From: Caldifarciminota bacterium
GTDB taxonomy: Bacteria; Hydrothermota; UBA3073
NCBI GenBank assembly: GCA_023129165.1
Contig: JAGMCL010000109.1
Location: 1 to 52,037, forward strand
Direction of reading: 5' to 3'
DNA length: 52,037 nt
The position numbers were made by a program, and so were the translations under genes. Below, piece after piece: positions 33,575-41,409 of this stretch; the first letter of the stretch is position 1, and every line of letters starts with the position of its first letter. The notes below the pieces were generated by a model that saw nothing but the letters and a program-made list of their open reading frames with translations, did no database searches and was not told the DNA's origin.

Positions 33575-34051
33575 ATGAAATACCAAAAGATTGCTTTCAA
33601 TGTTAAACTTGGGAAAAATGTAAGAATATACGATTTTGTCAACCTATATGGTTGTGAAATTGGGGATAATTCAAAGATAGGTACCTTTGTAGAGATTCAG
33701 AAAAATGTAAAGGTCGGAAAGAACGTGAAAATATCAACACACACATTCATCTGCGAAGGAGTAACCATAGAGGACAATGTGTTTATCGGGCATAATGTAA
33801 CTTTCATCAATGATAAATACCCTCGTGCAACGACTGAGAGCGGGGAACCTCAGACCGAGGCAAATTGGAAGGTTATTCCAACATTGGTTAAGAAAAGTGT
33901 ATCAATTGGCTCAAGCGCCACGATATTATGTGGGGTGACAATAGGTAAAAATGCGATAGTTGGGGCGGGTGCCGTAGTCACAAAAGATGTTCCTGATAAT
34001 ACGATTGTAGCTGGAGTTCCAGCTAAGATAATAAAAGGTGGTGTCAAATAG
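33575..34051 (+). CDS. Left-handed beta-helix acetyltransferase, WlbB/WbpD-like
   Basis: The protein is 158 aa, built of hexapeptide repeats ([LIV]-G-x4): KNVKVGKNVKISTHTFICEG, VTIEDNVFIGHNVTFIND, VTIGKNAIVGAGAVVTKD, ending NTIVAGVPAKIIKG. INDKYPRATTESGEPQTEANW is the loop typical of WbpD, which N-acetylates the 3-amino group of UDP-sugar uronate. Spacing of 5 nt from the oxidoreductase supports an operon. Confidence 0.88.
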   Translation: MKYQKIAFNVKLGKNVRIYDFVNLYGCEIGDNSKIGTFVEIQKNVKVGKNVKISTHTFICEGVTIEDNVFIGHNVTFINDKYPRATTESGEPQTEANWKVIPTLVKKSVSIGSSATILCGVTIGKNAIVGAGAVVTKDVPDNTIVAGVPAKIIKGGVK

Positions 34052-34496
34052 AATATGAAAGAATATGAAAAACCACAGAGGTCATTCACCCCGTTAGATA
34101 GTAAACATCTAACAGGGCAGGGAGTAAATTTAATTCTCTGTGTTCTCAAAAAACAAGGACTAAGGTTAACCACAGATAAATAAAAAACTTTGAAGTAAGA
34201 AACAATCAGTGTAAATCAGCATTAATCTGCGTCAGCGAAAATAGAAGTCATCCGTGTTAATCAGCGTCAAAAAAACAGAGAAATATAAGGTAAAGTGATT
34301 AGTCTTATCCGTGAGATTCCGTATCCTTTCCATACAGATTATGTGGAATGGATATTGAGATGTATAAGAGGTCATTCACCCCGTTAGATAGTAAACATCT
34401 AACGGGGCAGGGAGGGGAGGGGCTTTATTACTCTATAATCCTCTGTGCACTCTGTGGTTGATATTTAACACAACGTGTTAATTGATGGGAGGGATT
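34052..34496. repeat. Intergenic repeats: duplicated 48-bp palindrome block and dispersed ATCCGTGTTAATC-type repeats
   Basis: A 48-bp block, AGAGGTCATTCACCCCGTTA followed by GATAG...ATCTAACAGGG and CAGGGAG, occurs at 34077-34124 and 34367-34414 with one mismatch. Between them lie CAGTGTAAATCAGC, ATTAATCTGCGTCAGCG and ATCCGTGTTAATCAGCGTC, of the widespread environmental TTAATCNGCG repeat style. The CCACAGAG...CTCTGTG halves around the first block form a longer inverted pair (34073-34145). No gene is seen. The aminotransferase ribosome-binding site GGGAGGG closes the gap. Confidence 0.7.
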
Positions 34497-35735
34497 ATGA
34501 AGGTAAATTTCTTAGACTTAAAAGCCCAGTATTTATCTATTAAAGAAGAAGTCGACGAAGCTATCCAAAACGTTTTGCTTGATTCTGCTTTTACAGCAGG
34601 ACCCTATGTAAAATCATTCGAAGAAAATTTTGCCAGAAGACATAATGCTAAATACTGTGTGGGGGTTAATTCTGGCACATCTGCACTTCATACTGCTTTA
34701 GTGGCTCTTGATATTAAAAATGGGAATGATGTTATAGTACCAACTAATACATTCTTTGCAACTCCGGAAGCAGTTAGTCTCGCAGGTGCAATCCCAGTAT
34801 TTGTGGACTGTGAGCCAGTTTATTACAATATTGATATTAATCAAATAGAAAAATCAATTACAGATAAAACTAAAGCAATTATCGCAGTTAATCTGTATGG
34901 GCAACCCGCTCAACTTGATAAAATCAAAGCAATTGCTAAAGAAAATAATCTGATTTTAATTGAAGATTGCGCTCAATCACATATTTCTGAGTATTTACCC
35001 CGTGGAATAAGTGATAAAGAAAAGAACCCAGACAATAAGGGTAACAATATTCCACCGGGTTCACCCTGTGGAATAAATAAAGAGAATTCAACTCAAACAA
35101 ATATTATATCTATTCCACAGGGTAAAGGTAAATCCGTTGGTACATTCGGTATTTGTGGCTGCTTTAGCTTTTACTGTGGGAAAAATCTTGGTGCTTATGG
35201 GGAAGGTGGTGTAATTATAACCAATGACGAAAATTTATATAAGAAAATGATGATGATCAGAGACCATGGTATGTCTCAAAAATATCATCATGAAATTATA
35301 GGGCACAATTACAGAATGGCAGGGTTGCAAGGCGCTATCCTTGATGTAAAACTGAAATATTTGGATGAATGGACAGAAACTCGTAGGAAAAATGCTGAAT
35401 TATACAGACAGTATTTAAAAGATTGCAAAGAAATTGTATTGCCAGGGGAAATGTCTAATGCTAAGCATGTTTATCATCTATTTGTAATTCGTACCCAAAA
35501 AAGAGACGGATTAATGAATTTTCTGAAAAAAAACCAAATATTCGCAGGAATGCATTATCCTATTCCCTGTCATTTACAAAAAGCATATAGTTTCTTAGGC
35601 TACAAAAAAGGGGATTTTCCAGTTAGTGAGAAATACGCCGATGAGGTTTTATCCCTGCCTATGTCAGAGCAGTTAAAAGAAGACGAAATCAAATATGTAT
35701 CGGAAAAGATAAAGGAATTTTTTAGTATGTTTTAG
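34497..35735 (+). CDS. DegT/DnrJ/EryC1/StrS sugar aminotransferase with a double in-frame palindromic insertion
   Basis: The protein is 412 aa from ATG 34497, with a GGGAGGG ribosome-binding site. The PLP-enzyme core is FLDLKAQYLSIKEE, NSGTSALHTALVAL, LIEDCAQSH, and the PLP-lysine block SFYCGKNLGAYGEGG. Between SHISEY and KGKSVGTFG there are 43 extra residues (about 168-210) not found in the family, encoded by two palindromic elements in tandem. Without them the length is the normal 370. It is the probable WlbC/WbpE partner of the upstream oxidoreductase. The insert lies in an exposed loop before the active-site lysine, so activity may be retained. Confidence 0.9.
   Translation: MKVNFLDLKAQYLSIKEEVDEAIQNVLLDSAFTAGPYVKSFEENFARRHNAKYCVGVNSGTSALHTALVALDIKNGNDVIVPTNTFFATPEAVSLAGAIPVFVDCEPVYYNIDINQIEKSITDKTKAIIAVNLYGQPAQLDKIKAIAKENNLILIEDCAQSHISEYLPRGISDKEKNPDNKGNNIPPGSPCGINKENSTQTNIISIPQGKGKSVGTFGICGCFSFYCGKNLGAYGEGGVIITNDENLYKKMMMIRDHGMSQKYHHEIIGHNYRMAGLQGAILDVKLKYLDEWTETRRKNAELYRQYLKDCKEIVLPGEMSNAKHVYHLFVIRTQKRDGLMNFLKKNQIFAGMHYPIPCHLQKAYSFLGYKKGDFPVSEKYADEVLSLPMSEQLKEDEIKYVSEKIKEFFSMF
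34998..35122. mobile_element. Two tandem in-frame palindromic elements in the DegT gene
   Basis: Element 1 is 34998-35059 (62 bp; CCCCGTGGAATA...TATTCCACCGGG). Element 2 is 35064-35122 (59 bp; CCCTGTGGAATA...TATTCCACAGGG). They are separated by TTCA; the outer flanks are TTTA and TAAA. Each element plus 4 bp is a multiple of three (66 and 63), so the frame is kept. The ends match the intergenic CCC...GGG palindromes elsewhere in the window. Confidence 0.85.
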
Positions 35736-35766
35736 AGCCAATTACAGAAAATATGAAGATTTAATT

Positions 35767-35871
35767 ATGACCTTAATCTTGAGTATCATACTCATATCTG
35801 TTTATATCCCCGTAGATAGCTGGCAGAACGATTATACGAAAAATATCTCAATAAAAACTTCATTCCTATAA
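35767..35871 (+). pseudogene. N-terminal fragment of a second Wzi-like protein
   Basis: The 34-codon ORF reads MTLILSIILISVYIPVDSWQ then N. It parallels the start of the intact gene at 36352 (LLILAITSISIPIDSWQNEM), including the signal peptide and the DSWQN mature start. It then diverges and stops. It is therefore a remnant of a duplicated wzi gene. It lies directly after the aminotransferase stop. Confidence 0.75.
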
Positions 35872-35881
35872 CCACCATTAA

Positions 35882-36034
35882 CTTATTATCGATAATTAGG
35901 TAGTGAATAAACAATGGAAGCGAAATTGAGGGCAAGCTCGCATTTTATCCTGAACGTGAATTTTACTTCTCACTTGCACTTTTTTTAATTAACTTTGTTA
36001 TCTTATTATCGATAATTAGGTAATGAACCAACAA
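35882..36034 (+). promoter_or_regulatory. Two direct 33-bp repeats with TTATCGATAA cores: probable operator pair for the ArsR regulator
   Basis: CTTATTATCGATAATTAGGT, with a similar right half, occurs at 35882-35914 and 36002-36034, spaced 120 bp. Each contains the perfect palindrome TTATCGATAA. The second copy overlaps likely promoter elements just before the ArsR start at 36053. Autoregulation by that protein is the simplest explanation. Confidence 0.6.
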
Positions 36035-36052
36035 GGTTTATAGAAAACGGCA

Positions 36053-36346
36053 ATGACTGATGTAAACGAGTTAATGAGACTCTTTAAGGCGGTCGCAAAT
36101 AAACGAAGATTGGAAATAATTAGGCTCTTATCCTCGAAAGGTGAGAAAAATGTCTCGGAAGTGGCGGAATGTATGGATATTTCTATAATGAGTGCATCTC
36201 GACACCTCCTACAGTTGGAGAGAGTAGGGTTGTTAAAGAATCGTCAACAAAGCCTCTGGATATACTATTCCATCAACGATAAACCTTCACCCATTGCAAA
36301 AAACGTATTGCAACTGATTACAGAAAGTAAAACTTTGATGAAATAA
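36053..36346 (+). CDS. ArsR-family winged-helix regulator
   Basis: The protein is 97 aa. LMRLFKAVANKRRLEIIRLL is the classic ArsR first helix, the recognition region is MDISIMSASRHLLQLERVGL, and the wing is LLKNRQQSLWIYYSIN. No Cys-rich metal site (CxC) is visible, so the signal is unknown. It is 5 nt upstream of the Wzi-like gene and probably controls it together with itself through the TTATCGATAA repeats. Confidence 0.85.
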   Translation: MTDVNELMRLFKAVANKRRLEIIRLLSSKGEKNVSEVAECMDISIMSASRHLLQLERVGLLKNRQQSLWIYYSINDKPSPIAKNVLQLITESKTLMK

Positions 36347-36351
36347 GAGCT

Positions 36352-37806
36352 ATGTTTGCATTGTTAATTCTCGCAATAACTTCCATCTCTATCCCGATAG
36401 ATAGTTGGCAGAATGAGATGGTGGATGAACTTCGTGTAAGGGGGATGTATCTCACTAAATTTACTGGGGTAAAGCCTTATTACACTGGAAGATTTGAAAT
36501 CCCAGAAAGAGAATTAAAAAATGTGGAAAATTGGCTTCTTTCAAGGATAATGAGTGAAACACGCTTTCTCGAGGCTGCCTGGGTGTATGATACGATTAAC
36601 ACTGCAAGAGTAAAAGTAAATATATTTTATGAGGATGAATACTTTAACCTTTTCCTGCAACCCATCTTCAAGGTAGGAAAGGATAGTCTACATCCAAGAA
36701 AATTATTTAAGGATATCGTGGCAGCGGATTATGAGAGGGCATATATAAGGTTCTCCCCTGGTGATTTCAACCTCCTCATAGGAAGAGAGAGAATCTCACT
36801 TGGACCATCTCCCTATGATAATCTTCTGCTTTCTGGAAAGGGAATTCCTCTTGATATGATAATGGGTTCATACGAATCTCATTTCTTCAAACTTACTATG
36901 TTATTTTCAAGATTAGAAGACATATACGATAAAGAGGTGGATTTTGTTGGGGATACAACTACCTATAAGACAAATCAATTCAGGTATATCACGATAAAGA
37001 GAGTCGATTTTTCATTGAAAGACCTGTTTGAATGGGCTGGGTTGGACTTGACACATTTTGTTGATGCAATGAGCTTGGGTTTTTCAGATGTGTGTGTCTT
37101 CGGGGGTGAAAATGTCTTTCCCGACCTTTATTATCTAAATCCACTGACCCTGGGCTATTTAAGTCAATGGACAAGAGGAGACGACTCGAATACCCTGTGG
37201 TGTCTTGATGGACGTATAGACTTTAGAGGTTTGTCTTTTTACGCACAGTGGCTGATTGATGACTATCAATATTCAAAGGACATAAACGCTGAACCGAACC
37301 ACACAGGATGGAATTTGGGTATTCAATCAGCAGATCCATTTGGATTAAAAAACTCTTTTATCACAGCAGAATACTCCAGGGTATCGAGATGGACATACAC
37401 CTATTTTCGCCCCGTTGGAAGGTATAACTACTATGAGCTTCCACTCGGGCATCCCGATGGTCCTGGTTTTGATAAAATATCATTCAGAACGGTATATCAT
37501 CTAAATAGAAACTGGGATATAATCAGCAGATTTAGTTACAGACGCAAGGGGGAGACTAATATTGAGACTCTTTGGCCAATACCAGAGATGCCAAGGGTAC
37601 CGGGTACATTCTTCCCCGATAACAATTTTTTAAGTGGAGTAGTCGAGAGATCAATGGATTTTAGATTTGGCCTGAGATATTACAGACTTCCTCAGGTTTC
37701 GCTTCATACTGAGATAGGTTACTCAACGGTTGCTAATTACCAACACATAGAGGGAAAGAGAAAGGGATTTCTTGCAATCAATATGGGAATTTCGCTTAGA
37801 ATATGA
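36352..37806 (+). CDS. Wzi-family outer-membrane beta-barrel (capsule assembly)
   Basis: The protein is 484 aa with a short signal peptide (MFALLILAITSISIP). The rest is rich in alternating aromatic/polar strands: GDFNLLIGRERISLGPSPYD, NVFPDLYYLNPLTLGYLSQW, LDGRIDFRGLSFYAQWLIDD, and the C-terminal strand GFLAINMGISLRI ends near an aromatic/Ile position. Wzi proteins anchor or organise capsular polysaccharide at the cell surface. An N-terminal and a C-terminal relic of paralogues are nearby (35767 and 41189), so the gene has been duplicated and eroded. Confidence 0.8.
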   Translation: MFALLILAITSISIPIDSWQNEMVDELRVRGMYLTKFTGVKPYYTGRFEIPERELKNVENWLLSRIMSETRFLEAAWVYDTINTARVKVNIFYEDEYFNLFLQPIFKVGKDSLHPRKLFKDIVAADYERAYIRFSPGDFNLLIGRERISLGPSPYDNLLLSGKGIPLDMIMGSYESHFFKLTMLFSRLEDIYDKEVDFVGDTTTYKTNQFRYITIKRVDFSLKDLFEWAGLDLTHFVDAMSLGFSDVCVFGGENVFPDLYYLNPLTLGYLSQWTRGDDSNTLWCLDGRIDFRGLSFYAQWLIDDYQYSKDINAEPNHTGWNLGIQSADPFGLKNSFITAEYSRVSRWTYTYFRPVGRYNYYELPLGHPDGPGFDKISFRTVYHLNRNWDIISRFSYRRKGETNIETLWPIPEMPRVPGTFFPDNNFLSGVVERSMDFRFGLRYYRLPQVSLHTEIGYSTVANYQHIEGKRKGFLAINMGISLRI

Positions 37807-38192
37807 GGTATAAAAATAGCTAATGCCGAATGACTAATACCTAATTTTATAAGATTGAAGGAAAAAGTAAAAGATAAAAGTTTTGGTTTTATGTCGTTGC
37901 CGTTTGGTCTAATTTCCGTGATCTATATTGCCCTAATTTTCATTCTTTCGGGTATTTCGGGGGAAATTGAATTGATAAAGAGGTTTAATCCGCTTAGTCT
38001 GCTGCATATCCCCTTATATGGTTTATTAACGTTTTTTCTTATATGCACCTTCTGGCAAAAGGGCAAAAAGTTATTAATTCTTGCAATTTTTATTGCTCTT
38101 TTGGTAGCGATTTTTGACGAACTGAATCAGATTCATATACCAGGAAGAATGGCATCAGGATGGGATGTGGTGATGGATGCGGTGGGGATAGG
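37586..38192 (+). repeat. 607-bp direct repeat, copy A (wzi 3' end plus VanZ)
   Basis: The segment matches 41189-41795 at a constant offset of 3603 bp with scattered substitutions and no indels by eye. It spans the last 73 codons of wzi, the intergenic sequence and most of the VanZ gene. Copy A stops matching where the four-helix cassette begins. Confidence 0.9.
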
Positions 38193-38226
38193 GATGGTGA
38201 TGTTATGCGTAAGGCGTAGAGCGTAA
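37855..38226 (+). CDS. VanZ-family membrane protein, copy 1, 3' end replaced
   Basis: The protein is 123 aa from TTG 37855; ATG 37891 is possible. It has four hydrophobic segments and the family motif FDELNQIHIPGRMASGWDVV followed by MDAVGIG. VanZ relatives have no settled function in glycan loci. The last residues (VMLCVRRRA) differ from copy 2 because the reading frame runs into the GCGTAAGGCG arm of the inserted four-helix cassette, so its native C-terminus has been lost. Confidence 0.8.
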   Translation: MKEKVKDKSFGFMSLPFGLISVIYIALIFILSGISGEIELIKRFNPLSLLHIPLYGLLTFFLICTFWQKGKKLLILAIFIALLVAIFDELNQIHIPGRMASGWDVVMDAVGIGMVMLCVRRRA

Positions 38227-38872
38227 GGCGTAGAGCGTAATGCGTAAGGCGTAAAGCGAGGAACATGGGGAGTAGGGCGTAAGGCGTAGAGTGTAGGGAG
38301 TAAGGCGTAGAGTGTAGGGCGTAAGGAGTAGGGAGTAGGGAGTAAGGCGTAGGGCGTAAAGCGAGGAGGATTATGAGGGGCGATTTAAAAGGATATAAAG
38401 ATTTGGATGTTTATCAATTGTCTTACAAAATGGCTATTGAGATATTTGAAGAAACAAAGAATTTTCCTAAAGAAGAAAAGTTTTCGTTGACTGACCAGAT
38501 TCGCCGTTCCTCAAGGTCAATAGCGAGTAACATTGCTGAATCATGGGGTAAACGAATGTATCGTAACCATTTTGTAAACAAGCTCAGCGATAGTTATGCA
38601 GAGGCCAATGAGACCCAGACCTGGCTCGACTTTAGCCTTTCGCATAGCTATATGAATAAAGAAAGGTATGACTATTTCACTGATAATTATGACCATATAA
38701 GTCGAATGTTGTTTAATATGATGAAAAATCCTGAAAAATTTCTTTTAAAGTTATGATCTTTTATGCGATATACCATACTTTTCACATTTCTCTATTGTAG
38801 TTGCTCTTTACGCATTACTCTATACTCCTTACGCAAGATTAAATGTGCATACTGCTTACTGCATACTTAATC
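38207..38872 (+). mobile_element. Four-helix-protein cassette 2 with self-complementary repetitive arms
   Basis: The left arm (38207-38368) is a chain of GCGTAAGG, GCGTAGAGC, GAGTAGGG and similar 8-9-mers. The right arm (38805-38872) contains the complement (CTTTACGCATTACTCTATAC, then TCCTTACGC). Between them lies one four-helix protein gene. The left edge cuts the VanZ 3' end relative to the undisturbed copy at 41796, which is direct evidence that the cassette was inserted or recombined there. Confidence 0.75.
38373..38756 (+). CDS. Four-helix bundle protein, IVP/S23 family, copy 2
   Basis: The protein is 127 aa. LKGYKDLDVYQLSYKMAIEI is followed by FPKEEKFSLTDQIRRSSRSI, ASNIAESWGKR, then ANETQTWLDFSLSHSYMNKE. 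It is closely related to copy 4 (49444), sharing FSLTDQIRRSSR and TWLDFSL, and less so to copies 1 and 3. The AGCGAGGAGGATT ribosome-binding site is derived from the arm itself. Function unknown. Confidence 0.88.
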   Translation: MRGDLKGYKDLDVYQLSYKMAIEIFEETKNFPKEEKFSLTDQIRRSSRSIASNIAESWGKRMYRNHFVNKLSDSYAEANETQTWLDFSLSHSYMNKERYDYFTDNYDHISRMLFNMMKNPEKFLLKL

Positions 38873-38927
38873 TGTGGGGGAAAAATCAGGTCATCTGTGG
38901 GGGAAAATTTTCGTGGATAGTTTTTCC

Positions 38928-38973
38928 TTGTTATTTTATCAAAGGTGTGATATAATTACAATGTAATTATATC
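38928..38973 (+). promoter_or_regulatory. Promoter with operator-like perfect inverted repeat over the -10
   Basis: TTGTTA (38928), 17 nt, TATAAT (38951). The -10 lies inside GATATAATTACA-A-TGTAATTATATC (38949-38973), a perfect 12-bp inverted repeat. A dimeric repressor could occlude the promoter. Confidence 0.55.
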
Positions 38974-39029
38974 AAGGGGATAGTAACTCAGTAGGAGGAA
39001 AATTTTATGCCCCTTTGTGGGCTTTTTTC

Positions 39030-39058
39030 TTGACTTTTACTACTTTTTATGATATAAT
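39030..39058 (+). promoter_or_regulatory. Sigma-70-type promoter upstream of MNT/HEPN pair
   Basis: TTGACT, exact 17-nt spacer, TATAAT. It is directly preceded by TGTGGGCTTTTTTC, as are the promoters at 43875, 45524 and 47051 in part (TTTTTTCTTGAC). Confidence 0.7.
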
Positions 39059-39254
39059 TTTACCATTCATAACCTGCTTGACAGCAGTCAGGTAACCTCC
39101 GGAACAAAATTGGAAGAAATAGATTCACTCTACATGATATCCTATTTTCTATAGAGCACCCCCAACTCATAATTTGGAATAGTCTATTTCTTAAAGGGTG
39201 TTGTTATTCCAATATATTGAACAGTAGTCCAAAATTCTGGACAATAAGGAAAGT

Positions 39255-39803
39255 ATGACTAAAAATAAAGAAATTTTGTTTGTTACTAATACCCAAAAGG
39301 TGTTATATTTTTTCCTAAATAAGTCTGGAGAAGAATTTTTGGGAAGTGAGCTGGAGGGGAAAATCGGCATCAGCAGATCTGGTATCTATTATGCGTTGAA
39401 GGAACTTACTAACGAAGGATTCTTATGTCAGCATGTAAAAGGCGATATAAGCTTTTACTCGTTGAATTATAATAATCCAGTGGTCAAGCATCTTAAGGTC
39501 TTAAAAACGGTAATAGAAATTCAACCACTTCTTGAAAAACTAAAAAAACTCTCATCAAGAATAGTCCTTTTTGGTAGCTCTTCTCGTGGAGAAACTGTCA
39601 AGGATAGCGATATAGATTTATTTATCGCGACTCATAACAAAAAGGCAATTGAAGAAGAAATTACAAAGTTTGGGTTGAAAAAAAGGATACAGGCTGTTAA
39701 AAAGACAGAGCTAGAGTATGTAGAGTTGAAAAGAAGTGATCCTGTTTTTTATGAACAGATAAATAGAGGTATTCTATTATGGGAGGAAGAGGATGAATCC
39801 TGA
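39255..39803 (+). CDS. wHTH plus MNT nucleotidyltransferase fusion
   Basis: The protein is 182 aa. Residues 1-85 are a winged helix (FLGSELEGKIGISRSGIYYA, then LKELTNEGFLCQ). Residues 100-182 are an MNT domain with RIVLFGSSSRGETVKDSDID then LFIA. The DNA-binding half suggests autoregulation of the pair with the HEPN gene, which overlaps it by 11 nt. As in other MNT/HEPN modules, it is the likely antitoxin. Confidence 0.82.
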   Translation: MTKNKEILFVTNTQKVLYFFLNKSGEEFLGSELEGKIGISRSGIYYALKELTNEGFLCQHVKGDISFYSLNYNNPVVKHLKVLKTVIEIQPLLEKLKKLSSRIVLFGSSSRGETVKDSDIDLFIATHNKKAIEEEITKFGLKKRIQAVKKTELEYVELKRSDPVFYEQINRGILLWEEEDES

Positions 39804-40221
39804 TTTTGAAAATTGCTTGAAGAAAAACAAGATAAGAAAATTTAGCCCTGGAAAATCTCTCACAGGGAAAGAAATTGCTACTGCAGAAAGTGATATTAAA
39901 GAAGCAAAGGAATCTCTCGCAAGAAAGAAGTATAAATGGGCGACCATTCAGGCATACTATTCTATGTTTCATTCCGCAAGGGCGCTCTTATACAACAAGA
40001 ATTACAGAGAGAAAAGCCATTACTGTTTGATTATTGCTTTGAAGGTTCTTTATGTAAAAACTGGTGAATTACCTATTCGTCTTGTGGAGGGTTTACAAAG
40101 AGGCAAGAACTTGCGGGAGGACGCTGATTATTACAACGAGTGGTCAAAAGCAGGATCTGAGGAGATGATAAAAATAGCCTATGAATTTTTAGAGGTCGCA
40201 AGTAGTATTGATAAACAGTAA
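39793..40221 (+). CDS. HEPN-domain protein (MNT partner)
   Basis: The protein is 142 aa and complete. ATIQAYYSMFHSARALLYNK is the core HEPN helix, followed by REKSHYCLIIALKVLY and LREDADYYNEWSKAGSEEMI. It is the likely ribonuclease toxin of the pair. It contrasts with the shortened HEPN at 1159, which lacks the AYYSMFHSARALL segment. Confidence 0.8.
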   Translation: MNPDFENCLKKNKIRKFSPGKSLTGKEIATAESDIKEAKESLARKKYKWATIQAYYSMFHSARALLYNKNYREKSHYCLIIALKVLYVKTGELPIRLVEGLQRGKNLREDADYYNEWSKAGSEEMIKIAYEFLEVASSIDKQ

Positions 40222-40726
40222 AAGTGAACTTTGCCGAAAGAGTTAGGGATAAATAAGGCGTCCCAGTGGAATAGTTACCCGATGAAATAGTTACACAATT
40301 CACCCTGTACATTATCACTACAGGGCAAGCCATAATGTAATATAAAACCTAATTACACCCTGTTAAATAGTTAACACATCTCACAGGGCAAGTATGGCAA
40401 GCAGGACAAGTCGCATTTCACCCTGTACACTACGCTACAGGACAAGCCATAATGTAATAAAGTGAAACATTACACCCCATTAGATAGTTTACACATCTCA
40501 CCATAATGAAATATAATAAACCTGATTACATATGGCAAGCAGGGCAAGTATGGCAAGCGGGATAAATAGGGTGTGAAGCGTAAGTCGTGAGGAGTAGATA
40601 AGCGATAAATACCCAAAACCGTTTAGAAGTGTTTTTCACTTTTTCAAAAATGTGGAAAGTTGTGTATTTTCCTTCTCTACAGTCAGGGTTGCAGGAACTG
40701 ATTTTATGAAATTAGGAGATATAGAA
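40222..40726. repeat. Composite palindromic repeat block, inverted relative to 0.6-1.6 kb
   Basis: Contains GTCCCAGTGGAATAGTTA (40261), then CACCCTGTACATTATCAC/TACAGGGC, CACCCTGTTAAATAG...CACAGGGC, CACCCTGTACACTACGC/TACAGGAC, and CATTACACCCCATTAGATAG. Read on the minus strand the modules occur in the same order as at about 595-760 and 1467-1620. A solo arm-like stretch (GTGAAGCGTAAGTCGTGAGG) follows at about 40571. No gene is seen before 40727. Confidence 0.75.
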
Positions 40727-41053
40727 ATGGATTTAAAAACATTAATTTCACAAAATGAGTCAGAAATTTTGGAGTTTAAAAAAAGGTTCGATTTTGAGAA
40801 GTATCAAGGCTTCAGGGTTGTTTTTATGAAAGATATTTATTCAGAAGAATACTTGAGAGATTTAAGTTTGAATGAGAGACAAATTAGAGCGGTGATGTAT
40901 CTTAAAGAAAAGGGAAAGATAACAAATAAAGATTATCAAGTTTTAAACAAAATCTCAAGAGAAACCTCTAAGATAGAATTAAACACACTTGTAGACAAAA
41001 AGATAATAGTAAAAATCGGGAAAGGAAGAGGTGTCCACTATCATTTGGGATAA
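40727..41053 (+). pseudogene. AlbA_2/Schlafen-type (RecG-like) protein with large internal deletion
   Basis: The start MDLKTLISQNESEILEFKKR (ATG 40727, AGGAGA ribosome-binding site) is the AlbA_2 domain N-terminus. After about 22 residues it jumps to SLNERQIRAVMYLKEKGKIT and GKGRGVHYHL, the winged-helix C-terminus of the same family. The intervening 300 or more residues are missing without loss of frame. The 108-aa product lacks the putative catalytic core. Confidence 0.7.
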
Positions 41054-41083
41054 ATGGGTAATAAATGGGTAATAAATGGGTAA
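41051..41083 (+). repeat. 11-bp tandem repeat TAAATGGGTAA, three units
   Basis: The repeat begins with the stop codon of the AlbA_2 remnant. Simple slippage array; each unit carries a stop codon. Confidence 0.7.
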
Positions 41084-41095
41084 TAAAGGAACACC

Positions 41096-41188
41096 TCAGA
41101 AATCAGGTTTGATAAAAATGGGGAGTTTTATATTGAAGGTCCTGAAAGGCCTTCTTCAGTATTTCGAAATAGTGAAAAGTTCTATATT
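41096..41188 (+). pseudogene. 3' fragment of a second NodB-type deacetylase
   Basis: SEIRFDKNGEFYIEGPE at 41096-41146 matches SEIRFNKNGKPYIEGPA near the end of the intact gene at 29765. The following residues are non-homologous and join directly to the wzi fragment at 41189, so two relics are fused here. Confidence 0.65.
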
Positions 41189-41409
41189 AGATGCCAAGGG
41201 TACCAGGTACGTTCTTCCCCGATAACAATTTTTTAAGTGGAGTAGTCGAGAGATCAATGGATTTTAGATTTGGCCTGAGATATTACAGACTTCCTCAGGT
41301 TTCGCTTCATACTGAGATAGGTTACTCAACGGTTGCTAATTACCAACACATAGAGGGAAAGAGAAAGGGATTTCTTGCAATCAATATGGGAATTTCGCTT
41401 AGAATATGA
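41189..41409 (+). pseudogene. 3' fragment of a Wzi-like gene
   Basis: The 72-codon end of wzi is identical at protein level to the last residues of the intact copy (PRVPGTFFPDNNFLSGVVER...INMGISLRI). The upstream 85 percent is absent. It is part of the 607-bp direct repeat. Confidence 0.85.

Larger units (their letters stand above)
38757..39254. other. Intergenic region: cassette right arm, palindromic repeat and two promoters
   Basis: No gene is seen. The order is: right arm of cassette 2 (38805-38872), GTGGGGGAAAAATCAGGTCA repeat material shared with 45460, a promoter with an overlapping perfect inverted repeat (38928-38973), TGTGGGCTTTTTTCTTGAC linker, a second promoter (39030-39058), and a 196-nt leader to the MNT gene. 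The leader contains a CCTGCTTGACAGCAGTCAGG palindrome. Confidence 0.6.
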
